A stretch of 64,000 nucleotides of DNA, from the NCBI RefSeq assembly GCF_042695135.1, contig NZ_CP170547.1, positions 2,170,001-2,234,000 of the forward strand, written 5' to 3'. This DNA comes from Epilithonimonas sp042695135 (lineage in GTDB: Bacteria > Bacteroidota > Bacteroidia > Flavobacteriales > Weeksellaceae). The translations under genes were made by a program, and so were the position numbers. Every line of letters begins with the position of its first letter. Positions within the stretch are counted from its first letter, which is position 1. Under the pieces are notes generated by a model that was not told the origin of the DNA, ran no database searches, and worked only from the letters and a program-made list of their open reading frames with translations. Positions 1 through 8,195 of the stretch are shown here, in pieces.

Positions 1-372
1 ACTTTTTTCATAAAATGGTCTTAAATCCATTTTGCAAAAACCTATAGTTTCAATTTTTCTTTCAGTTAGATTTGCTACTATTTTATTAAGTAAAAAACTA
101 CCAAATCCTTTAGCTTTTTCAATAGAAACAAATCCTACAAATTCAGCAAAGTTGTACAGATTCTTTTGTACTTCAAGTTTAAAATCAAAATTGATTCTTG
201 CTAATGAAACAATTCTCTCATCAAATTCTAAAAAATGAAATTCAGAATTTTCAAATTTTATTTTGAAACTCGAAGCATCTAAATCAAACCAATCTTCTAT
301 TTCCCAAGATTTCAAGATTAACTCAATTTCTTTATCTGATAAGTCTTTCGAGCATTTAATAGAATATTGCAT
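1..372 (-). CDS. GNAT-family N-acetyltransferase, 3' end outside window
   Basis: The frame opens with ATG at 372 and stays open to base 1, giving 124 residues without a stop, so the C-terminus lies off the left edge. The C-terminal half has the acetyl-CoA-binding pattern of GNAT enzymes: a beta strand (EFVGFVSI), a Gly-rich turn (KAKGFGSFLL) followed by a helix, and near the edge a beta strand followed by RPFYEK, where the family has its conserved late Tyr. The acceptor substrate cannot be told. It starts 7 nt after the osmC-like gene in the same direction, so it is probably the tail of the trp transcript. Family fairly sure, function unknown. Confidence 0.6.
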   Translation of the reverse strand, partial: MQYSIKCSKDLSDKEIELILKSWEIEDWFDLDASSFKIKFENSEFHFLEFDERIVSLARINFDFKLEVQKNLYNFAEFVGFVSIEKAKGFGSFLLNKIVANLTERKIETIGFCKMDLRPFYEKS

Positions 373-379
373 TTCAAAC

Positions 380-846
380 TTATTTTTCTGTTATTTCTGG
401 TTGATGTTTCACTTCAAAATTTAAAGAATTTGCGATGAAGCAGTATTCATTAGCTTTTTTGTGAAGTTCAAACGCTTTTTGTATCATTTCTTTTTCGGCA
501 ACAACAATCTTTGGTTTTAAGACAATTTCACTGAATTTTCCACTTCCGTTTTCAGTCTCAATCATCGTTCCTTCTGCAAGATCTTCATATTCCAAAACAA
601 GGATTTTGTTGACCGAACAAAAATGAAGATACCACAACAAATGACAGGACGATACAGAAGCCAAAAGTAATCTTCAGGATTATGTAATTTAGGATCTCCT
701 AAAAATGCGGGATCAGATGAGCCTAAGATCTCCACTTTTCCATCAACTGAAATAGTATAATTTCTTTGATAAGAACGGTAGTTTTTCGTTGATTCTCCGG
801 TATTTCCTGTCCAAAGAACTTTGGTTTTATATTGATGATTTTTCAT
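380..846 (-). pseudogene. OsmC-family peroxiredoxin-like gene, frameshifted
   Basis: Two overlapping frames together spell one OsmC/Ohr-type protein of about 155 residues. The first (ATG 846) runs MKNHQYKTKVLWTGNTGEST to NPED and then leaves the family. The second continues LLLASVSSCHLLWYLH, which holds the conserved Cys of OsmC proteins, and ends at 380. The join is at about 669-670: GAAGATTACTTTTGG reads correctly if one T is restored (GAT TTA CTT TTG), so a single base is missing from a short T run. It overlaps trpF by 20 nt. Either a recent inactivation or a sequencing error; everything else in the frame is intact. OsmC proteins detoxify organic hydroperoxides. Confidence 0.8.
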
Positions 847-1489
847 TTTTTATTAATGATAAAAATTCTTTTATTTTTTCTAAATTTTTATTTCCCGGTT
901 CGATTTCAAATTTTGAATTGATATCGAGGGCAATTGGTTGATGGCTGATAGTTGTTAGTTGATCAATATTCTCCAATGAAATTCCACCACTTAAAAAATA
1001 AGGAATCGGAATTTTAATTTCATTGAGAATATTCCAATCAAAGGTTTTCCCGGTTCCGCCAAATGCTTTGGAATCTGTATCAAATAGTAGGTAATTGACG
1101 GTTTCTGATTGTTGGTTGATGGTTTTTTGTAATTCCTCAATATTTTGTTGTCCAATTCTAATGACTTTTATAATCTTGACGTTTTCACCTATCATTTGCC
1201 TTAATAGATTTATATATTTTTCATCTTCATCACCGTGTAATTGAATAAAATCAAGTTGAGCTTCAGAAGCAATTTCAACAATTCCTTTGATACTTTCATT
1301 CACAAAAACACCAACTTTTCCTCGATGATTGATTTCCGAAATTTGTTTTAAACTCAAATGATTCAGAACATATCTCGGCGACTTATCATAAAAGATAAAT
1401 CCAAGTAAATCAATTTTCAAATCAATTAATTCCTTGATTTGGTCAAGTTTTGTCAATCCGCAAACTTTAAGTTTTGGTTGGTTTTCCAT
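827..1489 (-). CDS. trpF: Phosphoribosylanthranilate isomerase
   Basis: Converts N-(5-phosphoribosyl)anthranilate to the ribulose form in tryptophan synthesis; cytoplasmic TIM barrel. The 220 residues match the family length. KVCGLT near residue 8 carries the catalytic Cys, IQLHGDE lies mid-chain, LLFDTDSKAFGGTGKTFDW contains the catalytic Asp and the phosphate-binding Gly run, and PYFLSGGIS is the last phosphate loop. It lies 16 nt after trpC and overlaps the osmC-like gene, so it is translated from the trp operon mRNA. trpB and trpA are not in the window and would be expected to the left (inference). Confidence 0.96.
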   Translation of the reverse strand: MENQPKLKVCGLTKLDQIKELIDLKIDLLGFIFYDKSPRYVLNHLSLKQISEINHRGKVGVFVNESIKGIVEIASEAQLDFIQLHGDEDEKYINLLRQMIGENVKIIKVIRIGQQNIEELQKTINQQSETVNYLLFDTDSKAFGGTGKTFDWNILNEIKIPIPYFLSGGISLENIDQLTTISHQPIALDINSKFEIEPGNKNLEKIKEFLSLIKNEKSSI

Positions 1490-1505
1490 TTCTAACTTCT
1501 AAAAT

Positions 1506-2285
1506 CTAATTTCTAACTTGTTGAATAAATTCTCCAAACTTTTCCCCCGGATTTTCATCTTTCATGAAATATTCGCCCATCAAAAATCCGTCAAATCCTT
1601 TTTCTCTGAGGAATTTGAAATCTTCTTCATTATAAATTCCGCTTTCTGCAACGGACAAAATATCTTTTGGAAGCTGGTTTTTCAAATTGACAGAATGCTG
1701 CAGGTCAACTTTGAAATCTTTTAAATTTCTATTATTTATTCCAACGAAATCTACATTTTTATTAATATGAACAAGTTCTTCTTCAGAATGAATTTCCAAT
1801 AGAACTTCGAGGTTCAATTGATGAGCCAATTCTGTAAACTCCGAAACCTGAGTCGGAGAAAGACAGCTTGCAATTAATAAAATAACATCTGCTCCAATTG
1901 CTTTTGCTTCATAAAACTGATATTCATCGACCATAAAATCTTTCCTCAAAATTGGAATGTTGATGTGATTCCGAACGCTCAAAATATCTTCAAAACTTCC
2001 ACCGAAAAAATCTTTATCTGTCAAAATAGAAACGGCGCTGGCTCCGAATTTTTCGTATTGAGAAACGACTTCCAAAGGCACAACTTTATCATTGATGATT
2101 CCTTTGCTTGGCGATTGCCTTTTGAATTCGGTAATAATTCCGGATTTGGATTTCAAAGTTTCTTTCAACGAAAAACTTGGCCTTCCAAAAAATTCTGAAT
2201 TCTTCAGTTCTTCAAGAGAAAGCTTAGATTTTGAATCTGAAACTTCTTCTTTTTTTCGTTCTATGATTTTATCTAAAATGGTCAT
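1506..2285 (-). CDS. trpC: Indole-3-glycerol phosphate synthase
   Basis: Cyclises CdRP to indole-3-glycerol phosphate, the fourth step of tryptophan synthesis. The 259 residues fit a single-domain enzyme, not a TrpC-TrpF fusion. Visible motifs are EFKRQSPSKG (catalytic Lys, residues about 53-62), LRKDF with the second catalytic Lys (about 115), VGINNRNL, and AESGI plus GFLMGEYF in the C-terminal phosphate site. The upstream gap to trpD is unusually large for this operon (145 nt) and is filled by a hairpin-forming repeat at 2320-2420. Confidence 0.97.
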   Translation of the reverse strand: MTILDKIIERKKEEVSDSKSKLSLEELKNSEFFGRPSFSLKETLKSKSGIITEFKRQSPSKGIINDKVVPLEVVSQYEKFGASAVSILTDKDFFGGSFEDILSVRNHINIPILRKDFMVDEYQFYEAKAIGADVILLIASCLSPTQVSEFTELAHQLNLEVLLEIHSEEELVHINKNVDFVGINNRNLKDFKVDLQHSVNLKNQLPKDILSVAESGIYNEEDFKFLREKGFDGFLMGEYFMKDENPGEKFGEFIQQVRN

Positions 2286-2319
2286 TTTGTTAACTAAAGT
2301 TTATATTGATGTTGAAACT

Positions 2320-2420
2320 GCGACCCGGGTTGAGCGGAAATCCTTTTTTGCTTATAGTTGAGTTCTGTTTTTGTTGAAATCGTCTGCAAAAAAGATTGGG
2401 AGCGGAAGACGGAAAGTCGC
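2320..2420. repeat. Dispersed structured repeat, copy A (inside trp operon)
   Basis: An imperfect long hairpin between trpD and trpC. The outer arms are GCGAC (2320-2324) and GTCGC (2416-2420). Inside lie CCCGGGTTGAGCGGAAAT and GATTGGGAGCGGAAGACGGA on the plus strand, with a T-rich and an A-rich inner arm that pair. The same two boxes occur at 7938-8052 and 25434-25507. It would be transcribed as part of the trp mRNA. No open frame. Confidence 0.8.
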
Positions 2421-2430
2421 CATAAAAATT

Positions 2431-3417
2431 CTAATTAATAATATTTTTCAGACTTTGTAAAGCCTTTCCACTTTCCAAACTGTCTTTTGCCAGTGCTAAA
2501 CAATCATCATAATTTCCGTACTTTCCAGTGTTCAGAAGAGCGATTGCAGCATTTGATAAAACTACAGAATTCTGTGCGTCGGTTCCGTTTCCTTCCAGAA
2601 TATTGATGAAAATATTTGCCGCTTCTTCTTTTGTATTACCTCCAAAAATGCTTTCCGGATCTATATTTTTGAATTTCAAATCTTCTGCTGAATAGATTTT
2701 TTCTCCAGATTTATTGAATATTTTGGTGTCTCCGGTTAAAGATATTTCGTCATAGCCATCCAAAGCGTGAATAATCATAAACTCACTTTTTTGCTGTTGT
2801 AAAAGGTATTGATAAACTCTTGCAATCTCCAGATTTGCAACGCCGACCATGGAGTATTTTGGTTTTGCAGGATTGACTAATGGTCCAAGAATATTGAAAA
2901 ACGTTTTCAATCCCAATTGTTTTCTCAAAGGTGCGACAGACTTCAAAGCTGGATGGAAGAGTGGTGCGTGGATGAAACAGATATTTCCTTTTTCCAAATC
3001 GGCTTTCAAATCCTCAGAATTATCTTTGAATTTGTAACCTAATTCTTCCAGAACATTGGAAGAACCAGAGATTGATGACGCACCATAATTACCTTGCTTA
3101 GCCACTTTTTGTCCAGTTCCGGCAACAATGAAGCTTGCTAAAGTCGAAATATTAAAGGTGTTTTTTCCATCGCCGCCAGTTCCTACGATATCAACCAAGT
3201 CATTTGTTTCCAAATCAATGGGTTTTGCCAATTGAAGTAAAGCTTCTCGGAAGCCAGTCAATTCTTCCAGCGTAATGCTTCTCATCAGGAAAACTGTGAT
3301 AAAAGAAATCACCTCGCTTTCATTGAATTTATTTTGTGAAATCTCCGTCAGAATTGCTTTGGCTTCGGATTTTGTCAAAGTCTGATGGTTGAAGAGATAT
3401 TGTAGTATTTGTTTCAT
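2431..3417 (-). CDS. trpD: Anthranilate phosphoribosyltransferase
   Basis: Transfers phosphoribosyl from PRPP to anthranilate. The 328 residues are full length and not fused to TrpG. The PRPP-binding signature GTGGDGKNTFNIST is at about residues 81-94, KQGNYGASS follows near 110, and GPLVNPAKP near 178 helps bind anthranilate. It starts 2 nt after the trpG stop, so translation is coupled. The C-terminus (LQSLKNIIN) ends 10 nt before the intergenic repeat. Confidence 0.97.
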   Translation of the reverse strand: MKQILQYLFNHQTLTKSEAKAILTEISQNKFNESEVISFITVFLMRSITLEELTGFREALLQLAKPIDLETNDLVDIVGTGGDGKNTFNISTLASFIVAGTGQKVAKQGNYGASSISGSSNVLEELGYKFKDNSEDLKADLEKGNICFIHAPLFHPALKSVAPLRKQLGLKTFFNILGPLVNPAKPKYSMVGVANLEIARVYQYLLQQQKSEFMIIHALDGYDEISLTGDTKIFNKSGEKIYSAEDLKFKNIDPESIFGGNTKEEAANIFINILEGNGTDAQNSVVLSNAAIALLNTGKYGNYDDCLALAKDSLESGKALQSLKNIIN

Positions 3418-3419
3418 TT

Positions 3420-3986
3420 TTAATTCTTCAAGAAGTTTTCTAAAATCTTTTTGCCATCAGGCGTCAAGATACTTTCCGGATGATACTGAACGGCGTGAAC
3501 ATCATAAGTTTTGTGTCTCAGACTCATAATCATTCCGTTTTTGTCAACGCTTGTGATTTCTAATTCTGAAGGAAAATCTTCTGTGTTTACTGCCCAGGAA
3601 TGATATCTGCCAACTTCCAACGTTTCCGGTAGATCTTTGAATATGTTATGTTCTTTGGTTTGGATTGCTTCTGTTGCAACGCCGTGATAGATCTCTGAAA
3701 GATTGATCAAACTTCCACCAAAAGCTTCTGCAATCGCCTGTTGTCCAAGACAAACGCCGAAAATTGATTTTGTTGGTGCATATTTTTTTATTAATTCTAA
3801 CAAAATTCCTGCTTCTTCCGGGATTCCCGGACCTGGAGAAAGGATGATTTTATCGTATTTTTCGATGTCTTCCAAAGCAATTTTATCGTTGCGGAAAACA
3901 TCAACTTCTTCACCAACAATTTGCTCAATGATCTGAACCAGATTGTAAGTAAAACTGTCGTAATTGTCGAACACTAATATTTTCAT
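3420..3986 (-). CDS. trpG: Anthranilate synthase glutamine amidotransferase subunit
   Basis: Class I glutamine amidotransferase that supplies ammonia to TrpE. The 188 residues show DNYDSFTYNLVQ at the N-terminus, LSPGPGIPEEAG (oxyanion strand), GVCLGQQAIAEAFGG with the nucleophilic Cys at about residue 79, and VQYHPESILTP with the His-Glu of the triad. Start ATG overlaps the trpE stop by 4 nt. PabA proteins look the same; position in the trp operon decides for TrpG, although a dual role is possible. Confidence 0.96.
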   Translation of the reverse strand: MKILVFDNYDSFTYNLVQIIEQIVGEEVDVFRNDKIALEDIEKYDKIILSPGPGIPEEAGILLELIKKYAPTKSIFGVCLGQQAIAEAFGGSLINLSEIYHGVATEAIQTKEHNIFKDLPETLEVGRYHSWAVNTEDFPSELEITSVDKNGMIMSLRHKTYDVHAVQYHPESILTPDGKKILENFLKN

Positions 3987-5401
3987 AATTTCTCTGCTTT
4001 TAAAACGGCTTTTTTCAAAGCGCCAAGTTTGTTATTAACTTCCTGTAATTCACTTTCTGCAACGGATTTTGCTGTGATTCCTGCGCCAGCTTGATAAAAT
4101 AATGTGTTGTTTTTACTGAGGAAAGTACGGATCATAATCGCCTGATTGCAACTTCCATCAAAACCAACAAAACCAATGCAGCCTGCGTAGAAACTTCTGG
4201 AAGTTTTCTCGTGTTCATCAATGAGCTGCATCGCTCTGTATTTTGGTGCGCCGCTCAAAGTTCCTTGTGGGAATGTTGTGGCAATCATTTCGTAAGGATT
4301 TTGATTTTCTTTCACATCAGCAACCACTTCTGAAACCATATGGATCACGTGTGAAAAAAAATGAATTTCTTTAAGTTTAGAAACTTTTGTATTTTTCCCG
4401 TGAATGCTCAAGTCATTTCTTGCAAGATCAACCAACATCGTATGTTCAGCGTTTTCTTTTGGATCCTTTTTGAGTTCTTCTGCGGATTCCAAATCTTTTT
4501 CGATGTTTCCGGTCCGTTTGAAAGTTCCGGCGATTGGATGAATTATCGCCTTTCCGTTTTTGATTATTAATTGACTCTCGGGACTTGAACCAATTAGTTT
4601 GTAATCTCCGTAATCGAAGAAAAATAAATATGGTGAAGGATTGATATTCCGCAAAGCTCGATAAACATTGAATTCGTCACCTTGAAATTTCTGTTCAAAT
4701 CTTCTGCTCAAAACCAACTGGAAAACATCGCCTCGGAAGCAGTGTTTTTTAGCAAATTCTACCGATTCCAAAAATTCTTCATCTTTTAAATTCGACGTTT
4801 CTTCTGCCGTAATTTCGAATGGGAAAACTGGCGCATTTTTTTGATTGATGAAATTTTCGATGGTTGAAAGTTCCGATTTTAAACCATCGATTTTATTTTC
4901 TATCAGGAACATTTCGTCGTTGTGATGATTGATTGCAATCACATATTGATAAAGGCGATAACGCATCAACGGAATTTTGTTTTCCTCAGATAGTTCCTTG
5001 AATTTGATATTTTCGAAGAATGGAATCGCATCATAGCTTGTATATCCAAAAAAACCTTGCGCACTTTTCCCAATCTCGTGGTTTGGTTTTTCGCATTGGA
5101 AAGTGTCTGAAAATTCCTGAAGCAGATCAGATAATTTTTCATTTTCCAATTGTATTTTTTCTGGATTTTCCAATGGGAATTTGAATTCTGCTTCGTGATA
5201 ATCTCTGATTTCGATTCCTGCAATGGCGTTCACACAAATGAAAGAATAGGAATTCTCCGAGTTCTGATTTCCCGCATTCTCCAAAAGAATTGTATCACGG
5301 AAATTGTCGCGAAGTCGCAGGTAAATTCCGATTGGCGTGAAAAGGTCTGCCAATTGTGATTTTACGATGGTTTTTACTTTTATGGTTTTACTGAATTTCA
5401 T
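3983..5401 (-). CDS. trpE: Anthranilate synthase component I
   Basis: Makes anthranilate from chorismate with ammonia from TrpG; the committed step. The 472 residues have the ADC-synthase fold. The feedback site is readable: LLENAGNQNSENSYSFI (about 40-56) corresponds to the LLES...S motif and NPSPYLFFF to the tryptophan-contacting NPSPYMF motif, so allosteric inhibition by tryptophan is expected. The catalytic part shows GSSPE, PIAGTFKRTG, EHTMLVDLARND and FPQGTLSGAPK. First structural gene after a leader peptide and terminator hairpin, so it is also controlled by attenuation. Confidence 0.97.
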   Translation of the reverse strand: MKFSKTIKVKTIVKSQLADLFTPIGIYLRLRDNFRDTILLENAGNQNSENSYSFICVNAIAGIEIRDYHEAEFKFPLENPEKIQLENEKLSDLLQEFSDTFQCEKPNHEIGKSAQGFFGYTSYDAIPFFENIKFKELSEENKIPLMRYRLYQYVIAINHHNDEMFLIENKIDGLKSELSTIENFINQKNAPVFPFEITAEETSNLKDEEFLESVEFAKKHCFRGDVFQLVLSRRFEQKFQGDEFNVYRALRNINPSPYLFFFDYGDYKLIGSSPESQLIIKNGKAIIHPIAGTFKRTGNIEKDLESAEELKKDPKENAEHTMLVDLARNDLSIHGKNTKVSKLKEIHFFSHVIHMVSEVVADVKENQNPYEMIATTFPQGTLSGAPKYRAMQLIDEHEKTSRSFYAGCIGFVGFDGSCNQAIMIRTFLSKNNTLFYQAGAGITAKSVAESELQEVNNKLGALKKAVLKAEKL

Positions 5402-5425
5402 CAGATTTAATTTTAATATTTGAAT

Positions 5426-5460
5426 AAAAAAAAGACTTCAACAAAAATTGTCGAAGTCTT
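5426..5460 (-). terminator. trp attenuator (intrinsic terminator before trpE)
   Basis: On the minus strand AAGACTTCGACAA pairs with TTGTTGAAGTCTT (13 bp with one G-U) over a TTT loop, followed by eight T. It ends about 25 nt before the trpE start, where an operon terminator makes sense only as an attenuator. Its 5' arm (AGACTTCGACAA, 5459-5448) can instead pair with TTGTCGGGTCT (5523-5513) just after the Trp codons of the leader peptide, giving the alternative antiterminator. Confidence 0.88.
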
Positions 5461-5490
5461 ATTATGATTGAGTTATAGTTAGTTCAGGAT

Positions 5491-5568
5491 TTAGAACACC
5501 GATAAGCCTTTCAGACCCGACAAAGAGTTAGAAAGCCACCACCAGTTATTTTTGTTCATTGATTTCAT
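5491..5568 (-). CDS. trpL: trp operon leader peptide (three consecutive Trp codons)
   Basis: A 25-residue frame, MKSMNKNNWWWLSNSLSGLK followed by GLSVF, lies between the trp promoter and the attenuator. TGG TGG TGG at 5544-5536 is the sensing site. ATG at 5559 (MNKNNWWW) is an alternative start. If the ribosome stalls at the Trp codons, the segment 5523-5513 stays free to pair with the 5' arm of the terminator and trpEGDCF is transcribed. If it does not stall it runs through that segment and the terminator forms. A weak 1:2 type pairing (CTTTC 5535-5531 with GAAAG 5512-5508) is also possible. Confidence 0.88.
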   Translation of the reverse strand: MKSMNKNNWWWLSNSLSGLKGLSVF

Positions 5569-5622
5569 CTGTTGATAATAATTTTTTTTTAAAGGACAGA
5601 TGGAACTGTCGTTTCATTGGGA

Positions 5623-5652
5623 CAAATTTAGAAATGATTTTTAATTCCACAA
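5623..5652 (-). promoter_or_regulatory. trp operon promoter
   Basis: Minus strand: TTG (5652-5650), exactly 19 nt, then TAAATTTG (5630-5623). This is the complete Bacteroidota consensus TTG-N19-TAnnTTTG. It places the transcript start about 50 nt before the leader peptide. Confidence 0.75.
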
Positions 5653-5689
5653 CTATTTTTTCAAAAAAATTCTAAACTAATTTTTACAA

Positions 5690-7240
5690 CTATTTTATCA
5701 CTTTTTGAGAAGTAACCGATTTGTTGGTCTCAATTTTTACCAAATAAGTTCCTTTTGGATAATTTCTAAAGTCAACTTTGTTGTTATTGCCATCAATCCT
5801 GCGGAGTAATTTTCCGTCGACAGAATAGATTTCTACAGCTTTGATCGTTTCGTCAGTTTTAATATTCAGCTGATCAACAACTGGATTTGGATATATTTTG
5901 ATATCTTTTTTATTAATATCGCTAACAGCCAAAGAACTTTTTGTAAAAGTTACGTTATCAATTCTCAGAGCAGTTGTAGTCGCAACCGGAGCAGTTGTGT
6001 TACCAAATCCAAAGTAATAAACATTATCAGAATTGGCTTTGTAAGTTTTAGTAAATTCTGTGTAAGTATTTGTAGAAATTACATCTGTACTCAATGTTTC
6101 AATAATGTCATTTTTATCCTGACTGGTTGCAACTGTTAATTTCAATGTTGCAGGGCTTGCATCAGCACTTCCTATTGCAGAATAATATTTTACCGTAACC
6201 GTTTCATCTTTTTTCAAATAAATTGGATAAGAGAAAATCCAGTCATTCTTGGTTGTAGTTTTACTTGTATTGTTAAAAACATAACCGCTTCCGTTTTGTG
6301 CTACAGCTCCATTTTCGCCGTTCAGCCAGGTTGTAGAAGCCCAACCGTCTGAGTCATATTCTCCGAAATTTTCAACTGTTTTTTCGAAATCATAAGAATA
6401 AGGCAATTCTGAAGGTGTCCACACCGATTTTGGTCCAGCCCATCCAGATCCGCAATCTGCATTTTTTAAATAGAACTGATATCTTTTCCCTGATTGTAAA
6501 TTATCGAAAGCTTTGGTTGTAGAAGAAGTAGTTCCTTTTGAAGATACTGAAGTCTCAAAAGTTGTTAAACCTGTATCATAATTTGTGATTCCTGGAGTTG
6601 CAGACCAATTGATGGTTACAGAATTTGGTTTCAAATTGGAAGTTGAAAATCCATCTACTGAAGGCATTACGCAATTTGCAGATTGGCTGATGTATAAGTC
6701 ATCTAAAGCCAAATAAGTTCCGCTATTCGTATTATTCACAAAAGCCAAATAGATGGTTTTGCCTTTGTAAGCAGAAAGATCAAGATTGTGGCTGGCATAA
6801 TCAAAAGGCTGTTCAGCATCGATCTGCGTCAGCGTTGTAGTGAAAGATTCCTGATTATTATTGGTTTCAGAAACTTTGACTGCGTAAGAATCTGTGAATT
6901 CAAAGTCGTAGGATTTACCTTTCCAATAAAGAGTAGGATTACCGTTTTGCGGAATTGTGATAGCTGGTGTAATCAACCAATCGTTAGCTTGTCCCTCAGG
7001 ATCGTAATAAGATGTACTGAAAGCAATTTTGTTATCATAACCATCGTAAAATTGGATCCAGGCTTCCGTATTGAAATCCTGAACTTGTCCCCATTCCGGA
7101 ACCGTTAATCCATCTGCATTGATTGTTTTGAATTGTGATAAAGGCGTTCCGTTGTTGTTCTCGAAACCGGCATTGAAAACCTGTGCATTGATATTGACCA
7201 CTAATGACAAGGCCAATAAACTGATAATTTTTTTATTCAA
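5690..7240 (-). CDS. Secreted adhesin-like protein with T9SS type A sorting domain
   Basis: Exported, probably surface-attached protein. From a TTG start at 7240 it has a signal peptide (NKKIISLLALSLVVNINAQ). A longer frame to an ATG at 7303 is open, but a promoter-like TACATATTTTTG lies inside it, so the TTG start is preferred. Domains: a cleaved-adhesin/MAM-like beta sandwich (about 25-190, with NDWLITPAITIP and YLALDDLYI), a fibronectin type III-like module (about 195-280), a second jelly-roll region, and the T9SS type A tail (IKIYPNPVVDQLNIK to VTSQKVIK). About 516 residues. Ligand unknown; no obvious terminator before the trp promoter. Confidence 0.82.
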   Translation of the reverse strand: MNKKIISLLALSLVVNINAQVFNAGFENNNGTPLSQFKTINADGLTVPEWGQVQDFNTEAWIQFYDGYDNKIAFSTSYYDPEGQANDWLITPAITIPQNGNPTLYWKGKSYDFEFTDSYAVKVSETNNNQESFTTTLTQIDAEQPFDYASHNLDLSAYKGKTIYLAFVNNTNSGTYLALDDLYISQSANCVMPSVDGFSTSNLKPNSVTINWSATPGITNYDTGLTTFETSVSSKGTTSSTTKAFDNLQSGKRYQFYLKNADCGSGWAGPKSVWTPSELPYSYDFEKTVENFGEYDSDGWASTTWLNGENGAVAQNGSGYVFNNTSKTTTKNDWIFSYPIYLKKDETVTVKYYSAIGSADASPATLKLTVATSQDKNDIIETLSTDVISTNTYTEFTKTYKANSDNVYYFGFGNTTAPVATTTALRIDNVTFTKSSLAVSDINKKDIKIYPNPVVDQLNIKTDETIKAVEIYSVDGKLLRRIDGNNNKVDFRNYPKGTYLVKIETNKSVTSQKVIK

Positions 7241-7381
7241 TTTGAATATATTTTTTAATTCTGGACAAAAATATGTATTGTTGTCCGGATTGAATAAATC
7301 CATTTGTTAAATTTTAATCAATTTATAACCATTATGAATTGTCAATACTTAAATATGAATCTTTTGTGTTATCAAATATAT

Positions 7382-7849
7382 TTATAAAAAAGGTTTCATT
7401 TCATCTTCGATATCGCGGCGGAGATTCATCAGTTTGATGGCGTATTCCTGCATTTGGATTTCTTGTTCTGTAGTTGGTGTCCATTTTGGTACTTGGACGG
7501 ATTTTCCTTTCTCGTCAACAGCTACGAAAACAATGATGCAGTGGGTTTTCTTTTCGAATGTTTTCTCTTTGATGTTTCTGGAATAGACATCGATTGCGAT
7601 GTGCATACTGGAAGTTCCTGTGTAAATGACGTGAGATTCCAACTTGACAATTTCGCCAATTTTGATTGGTTGATAAAACCTGATTCCGCCAACGTAAACA
7701 GTGACGCAGTAGCTGGATGACCAATTGCTTGCACAGGCATAACCGACCTGGTCTATCCATTTCATCACGCTTCCGCCATGGACATTGCCACCAAAATTGA
7801 CGTCTGTAGGTTCTGAAATAAACTGGAAAGTAATTGGTTTGTTGTCCAT
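7382..7849 (-). CDS. Hotdog-fold acyl-CoA thioesterase (YciA/BACH type)
   Basis: Hydrolyses acyl-CoA thioesters in the cytoplasm. The 155 residues form one hotdog domain: PTDVNFGGNVHGGSVMKWIDQ contains the Asn-x-x-G-x-x-H-G-G active-site region with the catalytic Asp following, and SHVIYTGTSSMHIAIDVYS is the central strand. The in-frame TTG at 7870 lies inside a TAnnTTTG box, so ATG at 7849 (MDNKPITF) is taken as the start. Monocistronic. Preferred chain length unknown. Confidence 0.88.
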   Translation of the reverse strand: MDNKPITFQFISEPTDVNFGGNVHGGSVMKWIDQVGYACASNWSSSYCVTVYVGGIRFYQPIKIGEIVKLESHVIYTGTSSMHIAIDVYSRNIKEKTFEKKTHCIIVFVAVDEKGKSVQVPKWTPTTEQEIQMQEYAIKLMNLRRDIEDEMKPFL

Positions 7850-7867
7850 CTTTTTGAAAATTAAATT

Positions 7868-7875
7868 CAAATGTA
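7868..7875 (-). promoter_or_regulatory. Promoter -7 box of the thioesterase gene
   Basis: TACATTTG on the minus strand, a full match to TAnnTTTG, 18 nt before ATG 7849. A TTC stands where the upstream TTG would be. Confidence 0.55.
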
Positions 7876-7937
7876 AGGCTTTTGAAAGGATTGGGAAATC
7901 TCTTTTTAAATAGTAAACTTGTTTGGTTACAAAATCC

Positions 7938-8052
7938 GTAGCCCGGCCTGAACGGAGCTCTTTTTGTTGTTGCGGATGCAGAACAGTTCAACTTATGGCT
8001 AAACGTCCTTCGCAACGACAAAAAAGCGGGAGTGGAGGACGGATAAAGCTGC
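7938..8052. repeat. Dispersed structured repeat, copy B
   Basis: Same family as 2320-2420. Outer arms GTAGC (7938-7942) and GCTGC (8048-8052), boxes CCCGGCCTGAACGGAGCT and GCGGGAGTGGAGGACGGA. The inner hairpin is longer: TTTTTGTTGTTGCGGA pairs with TCCTTCGCAACGACAAAAA. Non-coding. Confidence 0.72.
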
Positions 8053-8183
8053 CCAAATTATAAAAGCAATAAATTCTTAAAGGAAGTTAAAGTTTGGGAC
8101 GTAAAATGCACAAGATGAGACTTTGCGTCGGGGCGTAATATAAGATAACTAAACGACATAGCCAAGATGTGAAAAATAAAATG

Positions 8184-8191
8184 TATTTTTG
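8184..8191 (+). promoter_or_regulatory. Promoter -7 box of arsC-like gene (leaderless arrangement)
   Basis: TATTTTTG followed by CAAA and the ATG at 8196. The transcript would begin at or within a few bases of the start codon. Confidence 0.55.
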
Positions 8192-8195
8192 CAAA

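Noticed and set aside
2286..2430. A small gene between trpC and trpD
   Set aside because: No frame with plausible coding content; the gap is accounted for by the structured repeat.
7241..7303. ATG start of the T9SS adhesin at 7303
   Set aside because: It puts 21 charged residues before the signal peptide and overlaps a promoter-like box; TTG 7240 is preferred, though not proven.
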